Positions 53,656 through 63,760 of a DNA stretch of 64,000 nt are shown here, piece after piece. Position numbers and translations under genes: made by a program. The notes beneath the pieces were generated by a model. It made no database searches, was not told the DNA's origin, and was given only the letters and a program-made list of their open reading frames with translations. Source of the DNA: Prorocentrum cordatum (lineage: Eukaryota > Sar > Dinophyceae > Prorocentrales > Prorocentraceae); the NCBI GenBank assembly GCA_963575745.1, contig CAUYUJ010021660.1, positions 367,136 to 431,135 of the forward strand, given 5' to 3'. The stretch's first letter is position 1. The number at the start of each line of letters is the position of its first letter.

Positions 53656-53955
53656 GTATCGAATGGCCTTCGGTCCATCCCGCCACCGTGCCTAGGTTAC
53701 GGAAATGAAGCATATTGGATGTTCGTTGGGGTCTCGTGGGAGGCCTCTTGGGGGCCTCTTGGTGGCAGTTTTGGTGTCTCTTGGCGGCCGTGTGGGGGCC
53801 TTTTTGGGGCCCTGGGTGTCTCTTGGGCGTTTTGGGCGCCTCTTGGGGCCTCCTGGGGGCCTCTTGGGGCGGAAGGCTAGGATTGTCGGTTCGTGTTCCC
53901 TCTCTTTGGCCCCTTTTGGGGCCGTCTTGGGGCCCTCTTAGGCAATCTTGGGCGC
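53656..53955 (+). repeat. CCTCTTGGGG-type dispersed element, copy 3 (+)
   Basis: Begins GAATGGCCTTCGG...CCACCGTGCCTAGGTT as in copy 1 and continues with degenerate 10-11-bp words to GGCAATCTTGGGCGC. The 83-codon Gly/Leu/Trp frame through it is a by-product. Confidence 0.8.
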
Positions 53956-53959
53956 TACG

Positions 53960-55480
53960 CGTGTAAGATTACACCCATGAGTGCATACGTGCGCACAAAC
54001 AAGGTTCGCATGGTTGTGCTTACTAGTGCTATTGTTGGGACATCGATTTTGCGAGTGCTCACACACAGGTTTATTCCCTTCTCTCGCTCTCTCTCTCGTT
54101 CTCTATATATGGCTCCCCCTTTCTCTTTGTCTCTTGTCCGAATCCCCTTGCGTCGTGCGTTCTGGTGTTGCCCGTTCTTGCTCTTCCTGGTCCATCGCGG
54201 TAGGAACGGGCGTTGCTCGGGTGGTACAGGCCCGTGCCGATCAAATGATACAGGCCCGTGCCGTCAGTCTGGGAGTTTGCGAAGCGAAGCAATAGCTACG
54301 TCACCGTCCACCAGACTGGACGTCGTTCAGTGCAGGCGGTGAGGAAGAGAGGATGAGGATGAGGAGGATGAGGAGGAGGAGAACATTGTGATTTGTTGGT
54401 TTGCACCCACGGCCACATACCCCTCGTCAGGGGCGAAGGCCCTGATGCAGAAGCCCAGGCTTTTGACATCACGATCCAGAGGATGCGCAGCCAGACATGT
54501 GAGTAGTAATTGCCCACCCACCCACGAAGCAAGAAACACTGAATACACGATCGTTGAGGCCAGCAGTGCCAGGAAGTCACATACAACTCGTACGGCGCCA
54601 GGAAGCCACATACACGATACCTTCGATACCCGCGAATAAATGTATGCCAGCGCCTCCTAAGTTTACGAAAGTGAGCAGAAACATACAACATACGTATATC
54701 GAACATCAGCGGCACTCCGACGTCAAGCGAAAATGCGGCCCTCGCCAGGGTCGGGCGGCAGACCCAGAGGTACCCAAGGGAGACGGTCTGGAGCAGCACG
54801 AACTTGGGCATCGGACCCGCCTGCTTGAACGTCGGCACCATCCTTGATACGGTCCACGTCGCCCTGGATGAAGACGATGACCTCCTCGCTCTGACCAGCT
54901 CTGCCAACCGACTGCTCCTCCTGCACGTGCACAGCGCCTGCGTGGGGACGTCCACGGCCTCGCCTGGCCCGCAAGGCTCGCCCACCAGCGTCGCCAGGTC
55001 CGCGACCACCGCGACGGGGCTGGCGGCGGCCGCAGCGTCAGGGCAGTGATCCCCCGTGGGGACCCGAGCCGCTCCGCAGCGCGTGGCTGTCGGCGGGGCA
55101 GCGATCCCCGCAGGCCCGAGAACACGACTGTGCCGCACGTGCACCTCATGCCACCCAGCAGCGGAAGCGGCAGCCAGCACCCGGCGACCAGGTCGAACGG
55201 CGGGGCGTCGGCGCGCAGGCCTCCGTCGCGGGCCCGGACGCCTGGCGGTCTCTCAAGACGCTCCAGGCGATGGGTGCCCCTCCCTCAACTCGGAGGGCCG
55301 AGCTGTAGCAACCAGCAAGCCCTCGGCCCGCGAGGGAAGACGGGAGGAGAGGCGAGGAAGAGGAGGAGGAGGAGAACCAGTGTGAACCTGAGACCCATCA
55401 ACGATGATGCAATAAACCCTCCCTCCAAGCTCTCTCCTCATGGACTCCTATAAAGACTTGTTTTCACTGCGAGAAACCCG
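53960..55480. other. no supported gene
   Basis: 54222-54262 has two TACAGGCCCGTGCCG words. Short GGA/GAT tract at 54340-54380. Both strands of 54.7-55.05 kb have open frames of up to 294 codons; the + frame at 54804-55049 (LDTVHVALDEDDDLLALTSS) and a - frame compete, and neither has a motif. Confidence 0.5.
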
Positions 55481-55507
55481 TTGGAAGACAACCGTCTGAA
55501 AGTCTCC

Positions 55508-55688
55508 AACCGTGCCAAAGCATCATTCCTGGGACCTCAACGCCGTGAATCAACGTGGCTGTTGCGACCTGGCGATCCGAAATCATGCCAGAACACCGTT
55601 TCTGCGACGTCAACGCTGCGAATCAACGTGATTGCCGCGCCCTGGCAATTCTCGACCGTGCCAAAACACAATATTTGAGGCGTCAACC
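55508..55688 (+). repeat. 73-bp tandem repeat, 2.5 units
   Basis: CGTCAACGC-G-GAATCAACGTG recurs with 73-bp spacing (about 55537 and 55610), and the partner word CGTGCCAAA-CA recurs at about 55510, 55583 (as CATGCCAGAACA) and 55655. Confidence 0.75.
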
Positions 55689-55699
55689 AGCAACATCCT

Positions 55700-55880
55700 T
55701 GAAGTTTGTGTAAACTGTTCAAACGCATGCGCGCGGCGCTGAGGCGAGAGCCACATGTTGAAAACGGTCGGCCCTCCATCCGTGAAGTTCTTGCAAACTT
55801 TTACGAGTAATGTGCACGGCGCCCATGCGAGAACCACATTTTGGAAACCACCCGCCCTCCATCCGTGATAGTGAATTCTT
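55700..55880 (+). repeat. 83-bp tandem repeat, left block
   Basis: Two units with starts at 55701 and 55784. Shared blocks are GAAGTT-TTG-AAACT, GTGC-CGGCGC, GCGAGA(G/A)CCACAT, TTGGAAAC and CCGCCCTCCATCCGTGA. The same unit recurs at 58112-58290 on the other side of the LINE fragment. Confidence 0.8.
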
Positions 55881-56925
55881 TGCCAAAACAACAAGGCCAG
55901 CATGTCTGTAGGATACGGCAGCGCGCTGGATATCGTGAGCCGATCGGATAACACTTCTCGAACACAGGCTGACAATTGACAAAGGCCACAGGCTGCGGTC
56001 GTCCAGACCGCCCGAGGCACGAGGGAAAAAAGAGGGAGGTGGAGGGGGCGAGGACGGCAGCTCGAGCAGCCAGAAAGAGCCCGGGTGAGGACATAATGAA
56101 GACATAAAACGTGAGCCAATTTAGGCTCGTAGATCTCTCGGCGGCAGGATGCCGCCACACAGTGCCTTTGGGATGTGTGGCCCGAATTGAGGCTAACAGT
56201 TGAGCAGAATGCCAATCCAGCTGGCGGCGCTCTTATTCCGGCCGAAGGGCGGGCCGACAAAGAAACGCGGACCAGGGACGAAACGGGGACGGGCCGGAAA
56301 GCGAGGAGCCGAGGAGCGAGAAGGGGAAGAGGCGAGGAAGGGACGACGACAGGAAAGGACAGACTGGGCCGACGGACAGAGGGACGGGAGACGGAGAGAG
56401 GCAGCCTGGCAGGGAGAGAGAGAGGGAGAGGACACGGCACACCAGGGGGAGGACACACGAGGGCGAGAGGGGGAGGACACGGAGAGAGGGAGGGGGGAGG
56501 GAGGGAAGCAAGGAGCCAGAGGCAGGGCAGGCAGGAGGGACACACAGGGACAGCGGGCAAGGGGGGCACGGGCCCAGCACGGCGGGCAGCGGGTGAGACG
56601 GAATCGGCTCATCTCGTACTACAGCGCACGCGGCTGTGAGACTGGAGAGGGGAGAGGAGGAGGAGGAGGAGAAAAATGTACATTCACTGCCACAGCGGCG
56701 GCACGTGGCCAGGCGACCAACCGCCTACCTCCACGCCCGGGGCGAGATCGTGGAGGCGTCGCAAAATGGCCCGCGCGTTTTCCCTGTGAAGGGAACGTGA
56801 CAATCGCTGGGCTATTCGCAAGCTCTCCCCCTCCGCCTCCCCGCGCCAGCAGGCGCTCGCGTGCTTGGCAATCGTGTCCAAGGTCTGCCGTGCCGTCTTC
56901 CCCCAGCCGCCGCTGTGGGATTCGA

Positions 56926-58053
56926 TCACCATCGGTACAAAGACAGGCCTGCGCCCGTGCACAGTTCCTCTGTTGTGGCGGTCTCTCCAGGGGCCTTAAA
57001 AGACCTCTTGAAGTCCTCGTATGCGCCCAGGACAGACTCTGGGTTCGTCGCAGCGTCTCGCAGCACATCTGCGCGCAGACCCGACGTGCAAGCGAAGTCC
57101 AGGGCAGCAGGTGTCCCGCCCAGAGCTCGGGGGAAGAAGACATCGGCAGGGCGTCTCCGGGACCTTGCAACGCTCGGGGCCTCCCCTCCGCCACTGCGGG
57201 GAGGCGTGCCGTCGCCCCGCGGGCGTTCCGGGAGCAGACCGGGCTTCTCCCTCTCAGGGCCCATCTGACCCTTTAGTGCGTCTTCGAACACCGAGTCCCG
57301 CAAGCGATTGTGGCGGACCGTGCGGTCACCGCTGCATGGACACACGAGGGCATGATCGCCGAAGCTGTCCATGGTGCCGCCGCACATAGGGCAGAACATG
57401 TCGGCATCCTGCACGCGGATCCGCAGCCTGCGCTTGAGAGCCATCTTGAACAGAGCGGGCTCTATGGTTCGCGCGGCGTCCGCTGGCGGCGCGGTCAGCC
57501 ACGCCCCAGCCCCGCATAGCTGCTGGAGGGACAGGTGGGCCGCGTAAGAAACGTCGGCGGAGCTGTCGCGCCTCAGGTCCTGCTCCCGCTTAGCGTCCAC
57601 CAGGGCCGACATCGCCTTTTGACTTTGCCCAAGAGGGGCAGCGGCCTCGGGCGAAATGCGTCCGGCGTGCGCCCGTTTCGCTGCGCCCCGATGCAAGTGG
57701 CCAGCCGTGTCGTCAGGGTCGAAGCCAGCGTCAATGGACGCGCACGTCGCCCCCGTGGCGCGCAGAGACGCCAAGTACGCGGCAGCCGCGTGGGCGTCGG
57801 CACCTCTGAGACCGAGGCCGCCCCGCTGGATTCCCAGCGTGGCTTGCATCGACTCGCGGTCTCCAATATCGGCGCCGAGCACTTCCTTGAGGGCCGCCCG
57901 GTGGTTCGCCGTGAACTCCTGCAAGACGCTGTCGTGCAGCTCCGGCGGCACCGTCCGCATTGAGTATACGAGCTTAGCGTACGAGGCGCACTGGCGGATG
58001 AGATGGAGCGCCGCCTGGGCGTCTTGCAATTTTGACACCTCCCGCAGAAGCAC
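56926..58053 (-). CDS. C-terminal part of a LINE-type retroelement polyprotein
   Basis: 375 codons, open, best coding sequence in the window. Residues 1-110 (DAQAALHLIRQCASYAKLVY, SMRTVPPEL, LGIQRGGLGLRGADAHAAAA, CASIDAGFD) match the post-RT region of eukaryotic LINE-like elements. Residues 221-252 are a zinc-binding motif, CPMC...GDHALVCPC, then GDRTVRHNRLRD. PGLLPERP near 271 and RRPADVFFP near 300 lead into AALDFACTSGLRADV, a degenerate nuclease-like end common in this family. The ATG at 58053 is internal; RT itself is missing upstream. It ends at a TAA/TGA-type stop before 56926. It is bounded on both sides by 83-bp repeat blocks, suggesting insertion into an array. Confidence 0.75.
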   Translation of the reverse strand: MLLREVSKLQDAQAALHLIRQCASYAKLVYSMRTVPPELHDSVLQEFTANHRAALKEVLGADIGDRESMQATLGIQRGGLGLRGADAHAAAAYLASLRATGATCASIDAGFDPDDTAGHLHRGAAKRAHAGRISPEAAAPLGQSQKAMSALVDAKREQDLRRDSSADVSYAAHLSLQQLCGAGAWLTAPPADAARTIEPALFKMALKRRLRIRVQDADMFCPMCGGTMDSFGDHALVCPCSGDRTVRHNRLRDSVFEDALKGQMGPEREKPGLLPERPRGDGTPPRSGGGEAPSVARSRRRPADVFFPRALGGTPAALDFACTSGLRADVLRDAATNPESVLGAYEDFKRSFKAPGETATTEELCTGAGLSLYRW

Positions 58054-58083
58054 CCCCGCCTTGCGTGCCCTCTTCTGCGTGTG

Positions 58084-58105
58084 GCTTGCGCAAAATGGCT
58101 TGCGT
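58084..58105 (-). other. weak spliced-leader-like word upstream of the LINE fragment
   Basis: The reverse complement reads ACGCAAGCCATTTTGCGCAAG, which shares AGCCATTTTG and CAAG with the dinoflagellate spliced leader, with one indel and other changes. It lies 31-52 bp upstream of the open LINE frame. It could be a relict leader from a re-inserted transcript or chance. Confidence 0.25.
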
Positions 58106-58111
58106 GATAGT

Positions 58112-58290
58112 GTTGGATCCTGTTAGGACGAATGTGCGTGGATCTGAGGCGAGAGCCCTTTTTGGGAAAGGAATCGCTCTCTATCCCTGCAACTCTTGCA
58201 ACCTTTTAAGATGAATGCGTGCGGCGCTTTGGCGAGAGCTACATTTTGAAAACGACCCGCCATCCATGTGTGAAATTTCCTGCAAACTTC
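58112..58290 (+). repeat. 83-bp tandem repeat, right block
   Basis: About two units (near 58112 and 58190) with the same ordered blocks as 55700-55880: AATGCGTGCGGCGC, GGCGAGAGC-ACATTTTGAAAAC and CCGCCATCCATG-GTGAA. Same orientation as the left block. Confidence 0.75.
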
Positions 58291-58429
58291 AGCCCGGAGG
58301 ATCGTAAATGGTGAGTAGTTCTCAGGCGAAACGCCCAGCCCGCCATGCCGACCCGTCTCGGGGCGCGACAGGGAGGATTCATTTACAAGGAAGAGGGATG
58401 GAGCAGGAACGGTAGCAGGAGCAGGAGGA

Positions 58430-60110
58430 GGACTCCCCCATGCGCCCCCTCTCCGGCGCACCGTTTACCCTGCTTCCCAGCGCCCGCCCTCCTTCCCAGC
58501 GGCCGCCCCCCTCCTCGGCGGCCTCCTCGGTGCCCTCTCCCCCCTCTTTTCCCCATTCCCGCTCTTCTTTCCCCCCCGCCTCTCCCTCCCCCCTCCCGCT
58601 ATCCCTCTCCCTTTGCTCTCATTCCCTCCCAGTCCCTCCCTCTCCCTCCCTCCCCCCCCCGCTCTCACCCCTCCATCCCGGTCTTCTCTCCCCCTGTCTT
58701 ACACTTTCTCCCCACTCCCCCCTCCCTTCCTCCTCAAACCTTCCCCTCCCCTCCCTATGTCTGCTCAACCACAGCATGTTATGAGGCTGCGGCCTCTACG
58801 CTATGCCCTGGCCCTGCTGGGCACGCGCGGGCTGTCAAGTGGGACGCGTGCAAAATGACGCGTCTGTCTCGTCTCGGCTCCGCCCTCCCTCTTCATCTCC
58901 CTCTGCCTCTCTCCATCCCTAGCCTCTCTCCCCCTCTCCCCTTTCCCCGTCTATTCAGGTGGGCCGCCTCACGAACTGTGGGGCATATTCATGTACGCGA
59001 CTGGGCGCAACTGTTTTTGTTCGGGCTCCCAATTCCCACTTCCCATCTCCCTTCTCCCCTCCACAAATACACAATATGAATACTGCTCTCTCACCCCCGG
59101 TGACGTCCTGGAAATATTCGGCCCCCCTCCGCGTATAGGTTTTTTTGCACAATTCCCCGGAGTGTGGTTTTCGCTTGGGTTTGTTTCAAATCTGAAGCGC
59201 TGGCTTCATTTTCGGGTTACCGCTCGTTCCGAATCGTGCTCCCACTGCAGCGTTGGCCTCATTTCCGCGCTTCGCTCGTTCCGAGTCGTGCTCCCGCTGC
59301 AGCGATGGCGTCATTATTTCCAGCGCCATGCCACGGCATGATTTTCGGTCCTCCCAGATCGGCCCCAACATCTAGAAAATGCCCCAACCATCGGAAATGA
59401 TTACACATTCGGTGCCGATTCGTTGATTTTTGGGGCGGCAGAAGCCCCCACCTCACTTCGGGGCGTCGCCACGCCATGCTATGTCAAGCTACGCGTCGAT
59501 CTTCAACACCATGCTATGCCATGTAATGCTATGCCCCGCTACGACATCCGACAGTGCGAATAGAGAGGAGATCTACGCCATGGCAAGGGATTGGAGGGAA
59601 GGATAGGACGGGTAGGACGTCGGATATGACGCGAGCGCACCTAGCTTGCCCGATCCCCCCTCCTTCCCCCTCCCTCCACGATTATTCAGCCACGAGTACT
59701 GCTCTCCTTTCTCCCCTGACAATGTCCACCAGTGCTACCGCCTCTCTTCGCGTACTTGTTCTACACAGAATTTCCTAATTTTATGTGTCATGCTTGTTTC
59801 AATCGGAACGTCTTTGGTCCTTCAAATGGTTATCCCACTGCGTCGTTGGAAGTATTCGTTCCCGTCGTCAGATTGGCGCTCTCGCTCCAGCGCGTGCCAG
59901 AGTTCGATGCCTTCCTCGTTTTTGTCATCCTCCTCCTCATCTCCCCCGCCTACGTATCACATGTTTGAGGCCACGGCCTCCACGCCATGCCCTAATGGGC
60001 ACGGGCGGGCTCCCCGGAGGAGCGCGCACGATTCTGGCGTTCGCTTCGTTTCCTCCGCATTGATCTTGTCGTCTTGCTTCTCACAGTACTGTTGCTCCTG
60101 ACTCTGCTTT
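58430..60110 (+). repeat. CT-rich region with diverged duplications
   Basis: 58440-58780 is TCC/CCCT-rich. GAATACTGCTCTC...CCTGG (59069) recurs as GAGTACTGCTCTC...CCACC (59695). ATG-TATGAGGCTGCGGCCTC (58775) recurs as ATGTTTGAGGCCACGGCCTC (59957). 59196-59325 holds three units of about 52 bp (GC-TGG--TCATT and CGCTCGTTCCGA-TCGTGCTC). No gene recognised. Confidence 0.65.
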
Positions 60111-60177
60111 TTCCTCCGCCTCCTCCTCGTTCTCCTCCTCCTGCTCCTGCTCCTGCTCCTGCTGCTCCTCCTCCTCC

Positions 60178-60199
60178 TCCGCAGCCATTTTGGCTCGAG
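60178..60199 (+). other. relict dinoflagellate spliced leader in genomic DNA
   Basis: The 22-nt word TCCGCAGCCATTTTGGCTCG plus AG matches the dinoflagellate spliced leader (DCCGTAGCCATTTTGGCTCA plus AG) at 20 of 22 positions; differences are at positions 5 and 20. It follows a 70-bp polypyrimidine tract, so its CAG could serve as a new trans-splice acceptor. A diverged second piece, GAGCCATTTGGTGCTTGA, follows directly. Leader sequence is added to mRNA by trans-splicing, so a genomic copy next to a gene marks an mRNA that was reverse-transcribed and re-inserted. Confidence 0.8.
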
Positions 60200-60248
60200 C
60201 CATTTGGTGCTTGACAGGCGGCGGCGCACCCCAGGCGGGACTTTCGGC

Positions 60249-61312
60249 ATGGCGCCGACCGATGTGTTCGCTGCTTCGATTGCGGCCCAGGTGGCGTTCG
60301 ACACGGCCATGGCAGTCATGGAGTTCGGGGTCACCCCCAAGCAGCAGGCGACGCTGCTGGCGGCGGTGGCGCGTGGCGCGGCCTGTGGAACCCCTGCGCA
60401 GGCCGCTGGTGCGGGCGCCTCGGCCTTCGAGGTCGTCCAGGAGGTCGTCGACCTGGTCAAGGAGGGGCTGGGCGGCGACCGCATGGTCCGCATCGCCAAG
60501 GAGAAGCTGCGAGAGCAGGGGTCGGAGGGTGTCGCCTTGGCCCGGAGGATCGGGCGCGCCACCAAGGCGCGCAGCTCGAGCGCGCACTCGGACGAGCGCA
60601 TCGTCGTGCGCGACGCGGCGAAGGCGGCGAAGAACGGTTCCGCGAGAGGTTGCGAGTCCTTGTCGACTGTGGAGGCGGACTTGTCGGAGAAGGCCAACGA
60701 CTGCTCGAAGGAGGCCGCCGTGGGCAAGTTCGTGGAGCGCGAGCTGGCCGACAAGGCTTTCTCGTTGAAGCCAGTGGCGCTGAGGGAGAGAGAGAGAGAG
60801 AGATGATCAAGGAGGACATCAAGTGCGACCCAGACGCCAAGGCCAACCTGGTGGTTGAGGATTTGGTGTCGGACGTGCGCGATGGTGGCGTGATGGTCCT
60901 GGATAACTCTCGGTTCCACAAAGGGGAGGCCAACAACGGTTCCGAGCAGATGGGGGGGCCCACGAAAAGGACTCCAAGGGCGACACTCACTGCAAGGCCA
61001 CCGACGAGGTGAGGAAACGGGTCTCGGCCATCAGCGTCGGAGACGAGCTGGCCCTGGTGAGCACTCGGTTCCGGAGGAGACCAAGAGCGACCTCAATATA
61101 GCCGTGCTGCAAGCGAAGGCGGACTTCGACGGTGATGCTTTCCTGGCCCAGGGTTCATGGATAATTGGAGCGACAGGGGTTTGTACATGGGCGACGTGGT
61201 CACCATGCTGGAGCGCGACGGCGTCGAGTTCGAATTGGCGGCCAGATTCATGATCTCCGAGCGCTTCCGCGACTTGTACGACGTGTCGGCGAGTGGCTGC
61301 TCCGCGCGCTGA
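60249..61312 (+). pseudogene. processed retrogene of unknown family, frameshifted
   Basis: ATG at 60249 is 50 bp after the relict spliced leader. The first frame (MAPTDVFAASIAAQVAFDTA, KQQATLLAAVARGAACGTPA, FEVVQEVVDLVKEGLGGDRM, VRIAKEKLREQGSEGVALAR, TVEADLSEKANDCSKEAAVG) is good coding sequence up to a (GA)n run at 60785-60802, where it shifts to MIKEDIKCDPDAKANLVVED and LVSDVRDGGVMVLDNS. A G7 run (60952-60958) shifts it again to AHEKDSKGDTHCKATDEVRK and VSAISVGDELALV. Later pieces are KSDLNIAVLQAKADFDGDAF and, from about 61170, MGDVVTMLERDGVEFELAAR to a TGA at 61310. Mostly helical and charged, without a domain I know. Breaks at simple runs suggest slippage decay or assembly indels. Confidence 0.6.
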
Positions 61313-63070
61313 GGTGAAGGCCCTCGCTCTGTCTGCTGGGTCCGCCACGAATGGCGGCTGGAGCACGCGCTGGCGCGCGTTCCCGTGTCCCCTCCTTGGG
61401 GGCGGCCTCTGGGGGCCGTCTGATCGCCCGCCCGTCCCCGCGGGGGCGGCTTCCGTTCCCTTGGCTTGCCCGCGGGGCAGGCCAGGGTCGCGACGAATGC
61501 CTGTCTGGGTTTCTTCGAGGCCCGTCCTTCGTCGCCGCGGCGCCCGCGGTCGCGCGCGTGCGGCGGCGAGGGGCTCTCTTCTTGGCGTCTGGAGCCGTGG
61601 TGGCCCTGGTGGGTGTCGGCGCGCTAACGGCCGCCAGGGCCTTTTTGATGACGTCCCATCCATCCATCCTCCTCCTCCTGTTCACCCGCCCTATCCGCTC
61701 CCCCCTCCAGCGCGATTGCAAGGCTCTCCGTTCGATTGCTCGGCGGGCGATGGATCACATCTTGCAATTGCCACTTGGGGAGACCATGGTCTTCCAGGAC
61801 GCCCCATTCGGCGAATTGAACAGGATCCAGCGCAATTGGATGGGATGGGCGGCAGGGGAATGATGTCAGATGTGGCGCGCGCGCCTGGCTTCCCCCCGAG
61901 CCCTTTTCTTTCCCATTTCCCCCCGTTCCCCTCCCGCCCCCCTTCCTCTCCGCCCCCTACCACTCCTTCCCCCTCCTTCCCATTACATGCTTCTTCGAGG
62001 AATGCCGAGCTCGCAGCCAGCCAAAAATAACAAGTGGGTGATTTCCTGCCTTTCCATCCGGAAGCAAGCCAGCACCACGCTGGTGGGCCGACAAGCTCCG
62101 AGATTTCGCCACGCCCAATGAGTATACCTTCGACGTAGTCGTAGTCGAAGTGTCCCGAAGTCCCCTCCTTTCTCCCCTTTCCTTTCTCGCACCAGCCCGC
62201 CGCCCTTCCTTCGGGCCCAGCGCGCGCGCGCTCTTCCACCCCCCGCTGGCAGGTTTGGGCCGCGCTCCCCAGAGGCATTCAGGCGCGGGCGCGGCGGAGG
62301 GGGGTGGGCGGGTGAGACCGAGGGGCCAACGCCAATGGGGGCCAGCCGATCCTTTCTAATTTTCTCTGCCCGACGCAGCCTTGGGAGCCGTGTGGAGCCG
62401 ACCTCGGGGGAACATTCCTCTGGGGCGTCCAAAATGGGATTGAGAATAAAAAGGCGTGATATTTCGGTCGGGGCGCCAGGCCCATGAAGTCTCATAGATT
62501 TTGTGCCCCCCTCTTCTTCTTTAAATCCGTTTCCTGGCCGTCCCTCGTCGTCTGCGCAAATGCTTCGGGCCATCATATTTTGTATGTTCATACGCCATAT
62601 CCGTCGATAACTTTTGACTTTAGCTCGTTCCCTATGCCCATGGGGGGGCCTGTCAACCAGTTCTCAGCGCTGTGAAGGCTGAAGGGTCCGATATTCTACA
62701 TATGTTTGTGTGTTGTACGGGAGTTGGACGATGTTGGTGAGCCATGTTTGGAGGCATCCTGGAACCCTTTTGGGTGCGGCTGCGGGCCATGTTGGGCGTT
62801 TTGGAAGTTGGAACTATAGTTGAGCTGTCCGGGTCAGTTTTGGACCGTTTTGGGTGCGTCGTGGGGCCTGCTTGGGTCGTCGGGTAGCTTTCGAGACTCC
62901 CGTGCCGCGTTGGCCTCGGTTCGGGTGTGTGTGGATTGAAGTTTCGTTATGGGGGCTTGGGAAGGGGAACGTGAGAGTAGGGAATGAGTGCGGGGATGCG
63001 GGGCCAGCTTTTGGGAACAGGCCACTTGAACCGCGGCCAAGTGGAGGATCATCGGAAGCAAACACAAAAA
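61313..63070. other. no supported gene
   Basis: A + frame (61351-61863) contains a hydrophobic run (GALFLASGAVVALVGVGALT) that could be a membrane or transit segment, but the opposite strand is equally open and no homology is seen. CT-rich tracts at 61900-61980. 62.7-62.9 kb has TTTTGGG-like words. An AT-richer stretch lies at 62500-62640. Confidence 0.5.
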
Positions 63071-63074
63071 CAGA

Positions 63075-63430
63075 TTGGTGCGCGGTGACTGTAACAAACG
63101 CGGGATAACTTCGATGGGACTAACCGATGCGGCAAAGCGGCTGAAGAGACAACTGACGTGCGCGGCGTGCGAGATCGAGTTTGCGCGGCAGGGACACATA
63201 AACAACAAACACGAGAGCGAATATTTCACGAGGATGAGTGAATGTGTATGTGCAGATTGCTTGGACCTCGGCTTCACGGCGCGTAAGTGGCAAGTGTATC
63301 AGTGTTTTGGCACCCGCAAGGGGGAGCTCCCGAAATCTCAGTTCGTCGTTGGACCGAAACTCGCGCATTCCCACCATAACGGCTCCTGAAGTGCAAGTCG
63401 TGCGCGCGAGACCCGCTAAAGCGCTCGTGA
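63075..63430 (+). pseudogene. Cys-rich zinc-binding domain remnant
   Basis: 104-codon frame (ATG 63075, stop 63387-63389). LTCAACEIEFARQGHINN, then SECVCADCLDLGFTARKWQV and YQCFGTRKGELPKSQF, continue after a one-base shift with LKCKSCAR (about 63387-63412). The pairs C-x2-C, C-x-C-x2-C and C-x2-C form a zinc-ribbon-like ladder, with the partner of the Cys in YQCFG missing. I recall the order C-C...VC--C--LGFS-R...Y-C--C...LKC--C from a large uncharacterised dinoflagellate protein family, with some likeness to Stc1-type domains. The role is unknown. The frameshift and the missing Cys suggest a relic. Confidence 0.5.
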
Positions 63431-63472
63431 CAGCGGGCGAATGCTCGGCGCCGCAAGTGGGGAACAGAGAGA

Positions 63473-63615
63473 TGAGGAGGAGGAGGAGGAGGAGGAGGAG
63501 GAGGAGGAGAAAGACGAGGAATGTGGAGGTGGATGCGGAGGAGGAGGAAGAGGATGAGGAAGAGGAGGAGGCAGGGGAGGAGGAAGAGGAAAAGGAAGAG
63601 GAAGAGGAGGACAAT
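63473..63615 (+). repeat. GGA/GAA purine tract
   Basis: Nearly pure purine triplet array directly after the Cys-rich remnant. The Glu/Arg frames are artefacts. Confidence 0.9.
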
Positions 63616-63649
63616 TCAGGATCTGGTCATGGGCCTGAAGTGTTTCTGT

Positions 63650-63760
63650 GGAACGTACGCTGCTACCCTGGACCGCACAATGGAACGCATGCTGCTACCC
63701 TGGACCGCACGATGCCGGCACTCCTGGAACGCACGCTGCTACCCTGGACCTGGAGATCCT
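63650..63760 (+). repeat. short tandem repeat with GGAACGCAYGCTGCTACCCT
   Basis: CTGCTACCCTGGACC occurs at 63660, 63692 and 63737, each time preceded by GGAACG(T/C)A-GC. Spacing is 32 and 45 bp. The last 240 bases of the window show no further feature. Confidence 0.75.

Noticed and set aside
54296-55180. 294-codon open frame on the - strand
   Set aside because: The frame crosses simple repeat and has no motif. A competing + frame is equally plausible, so no gene is called.
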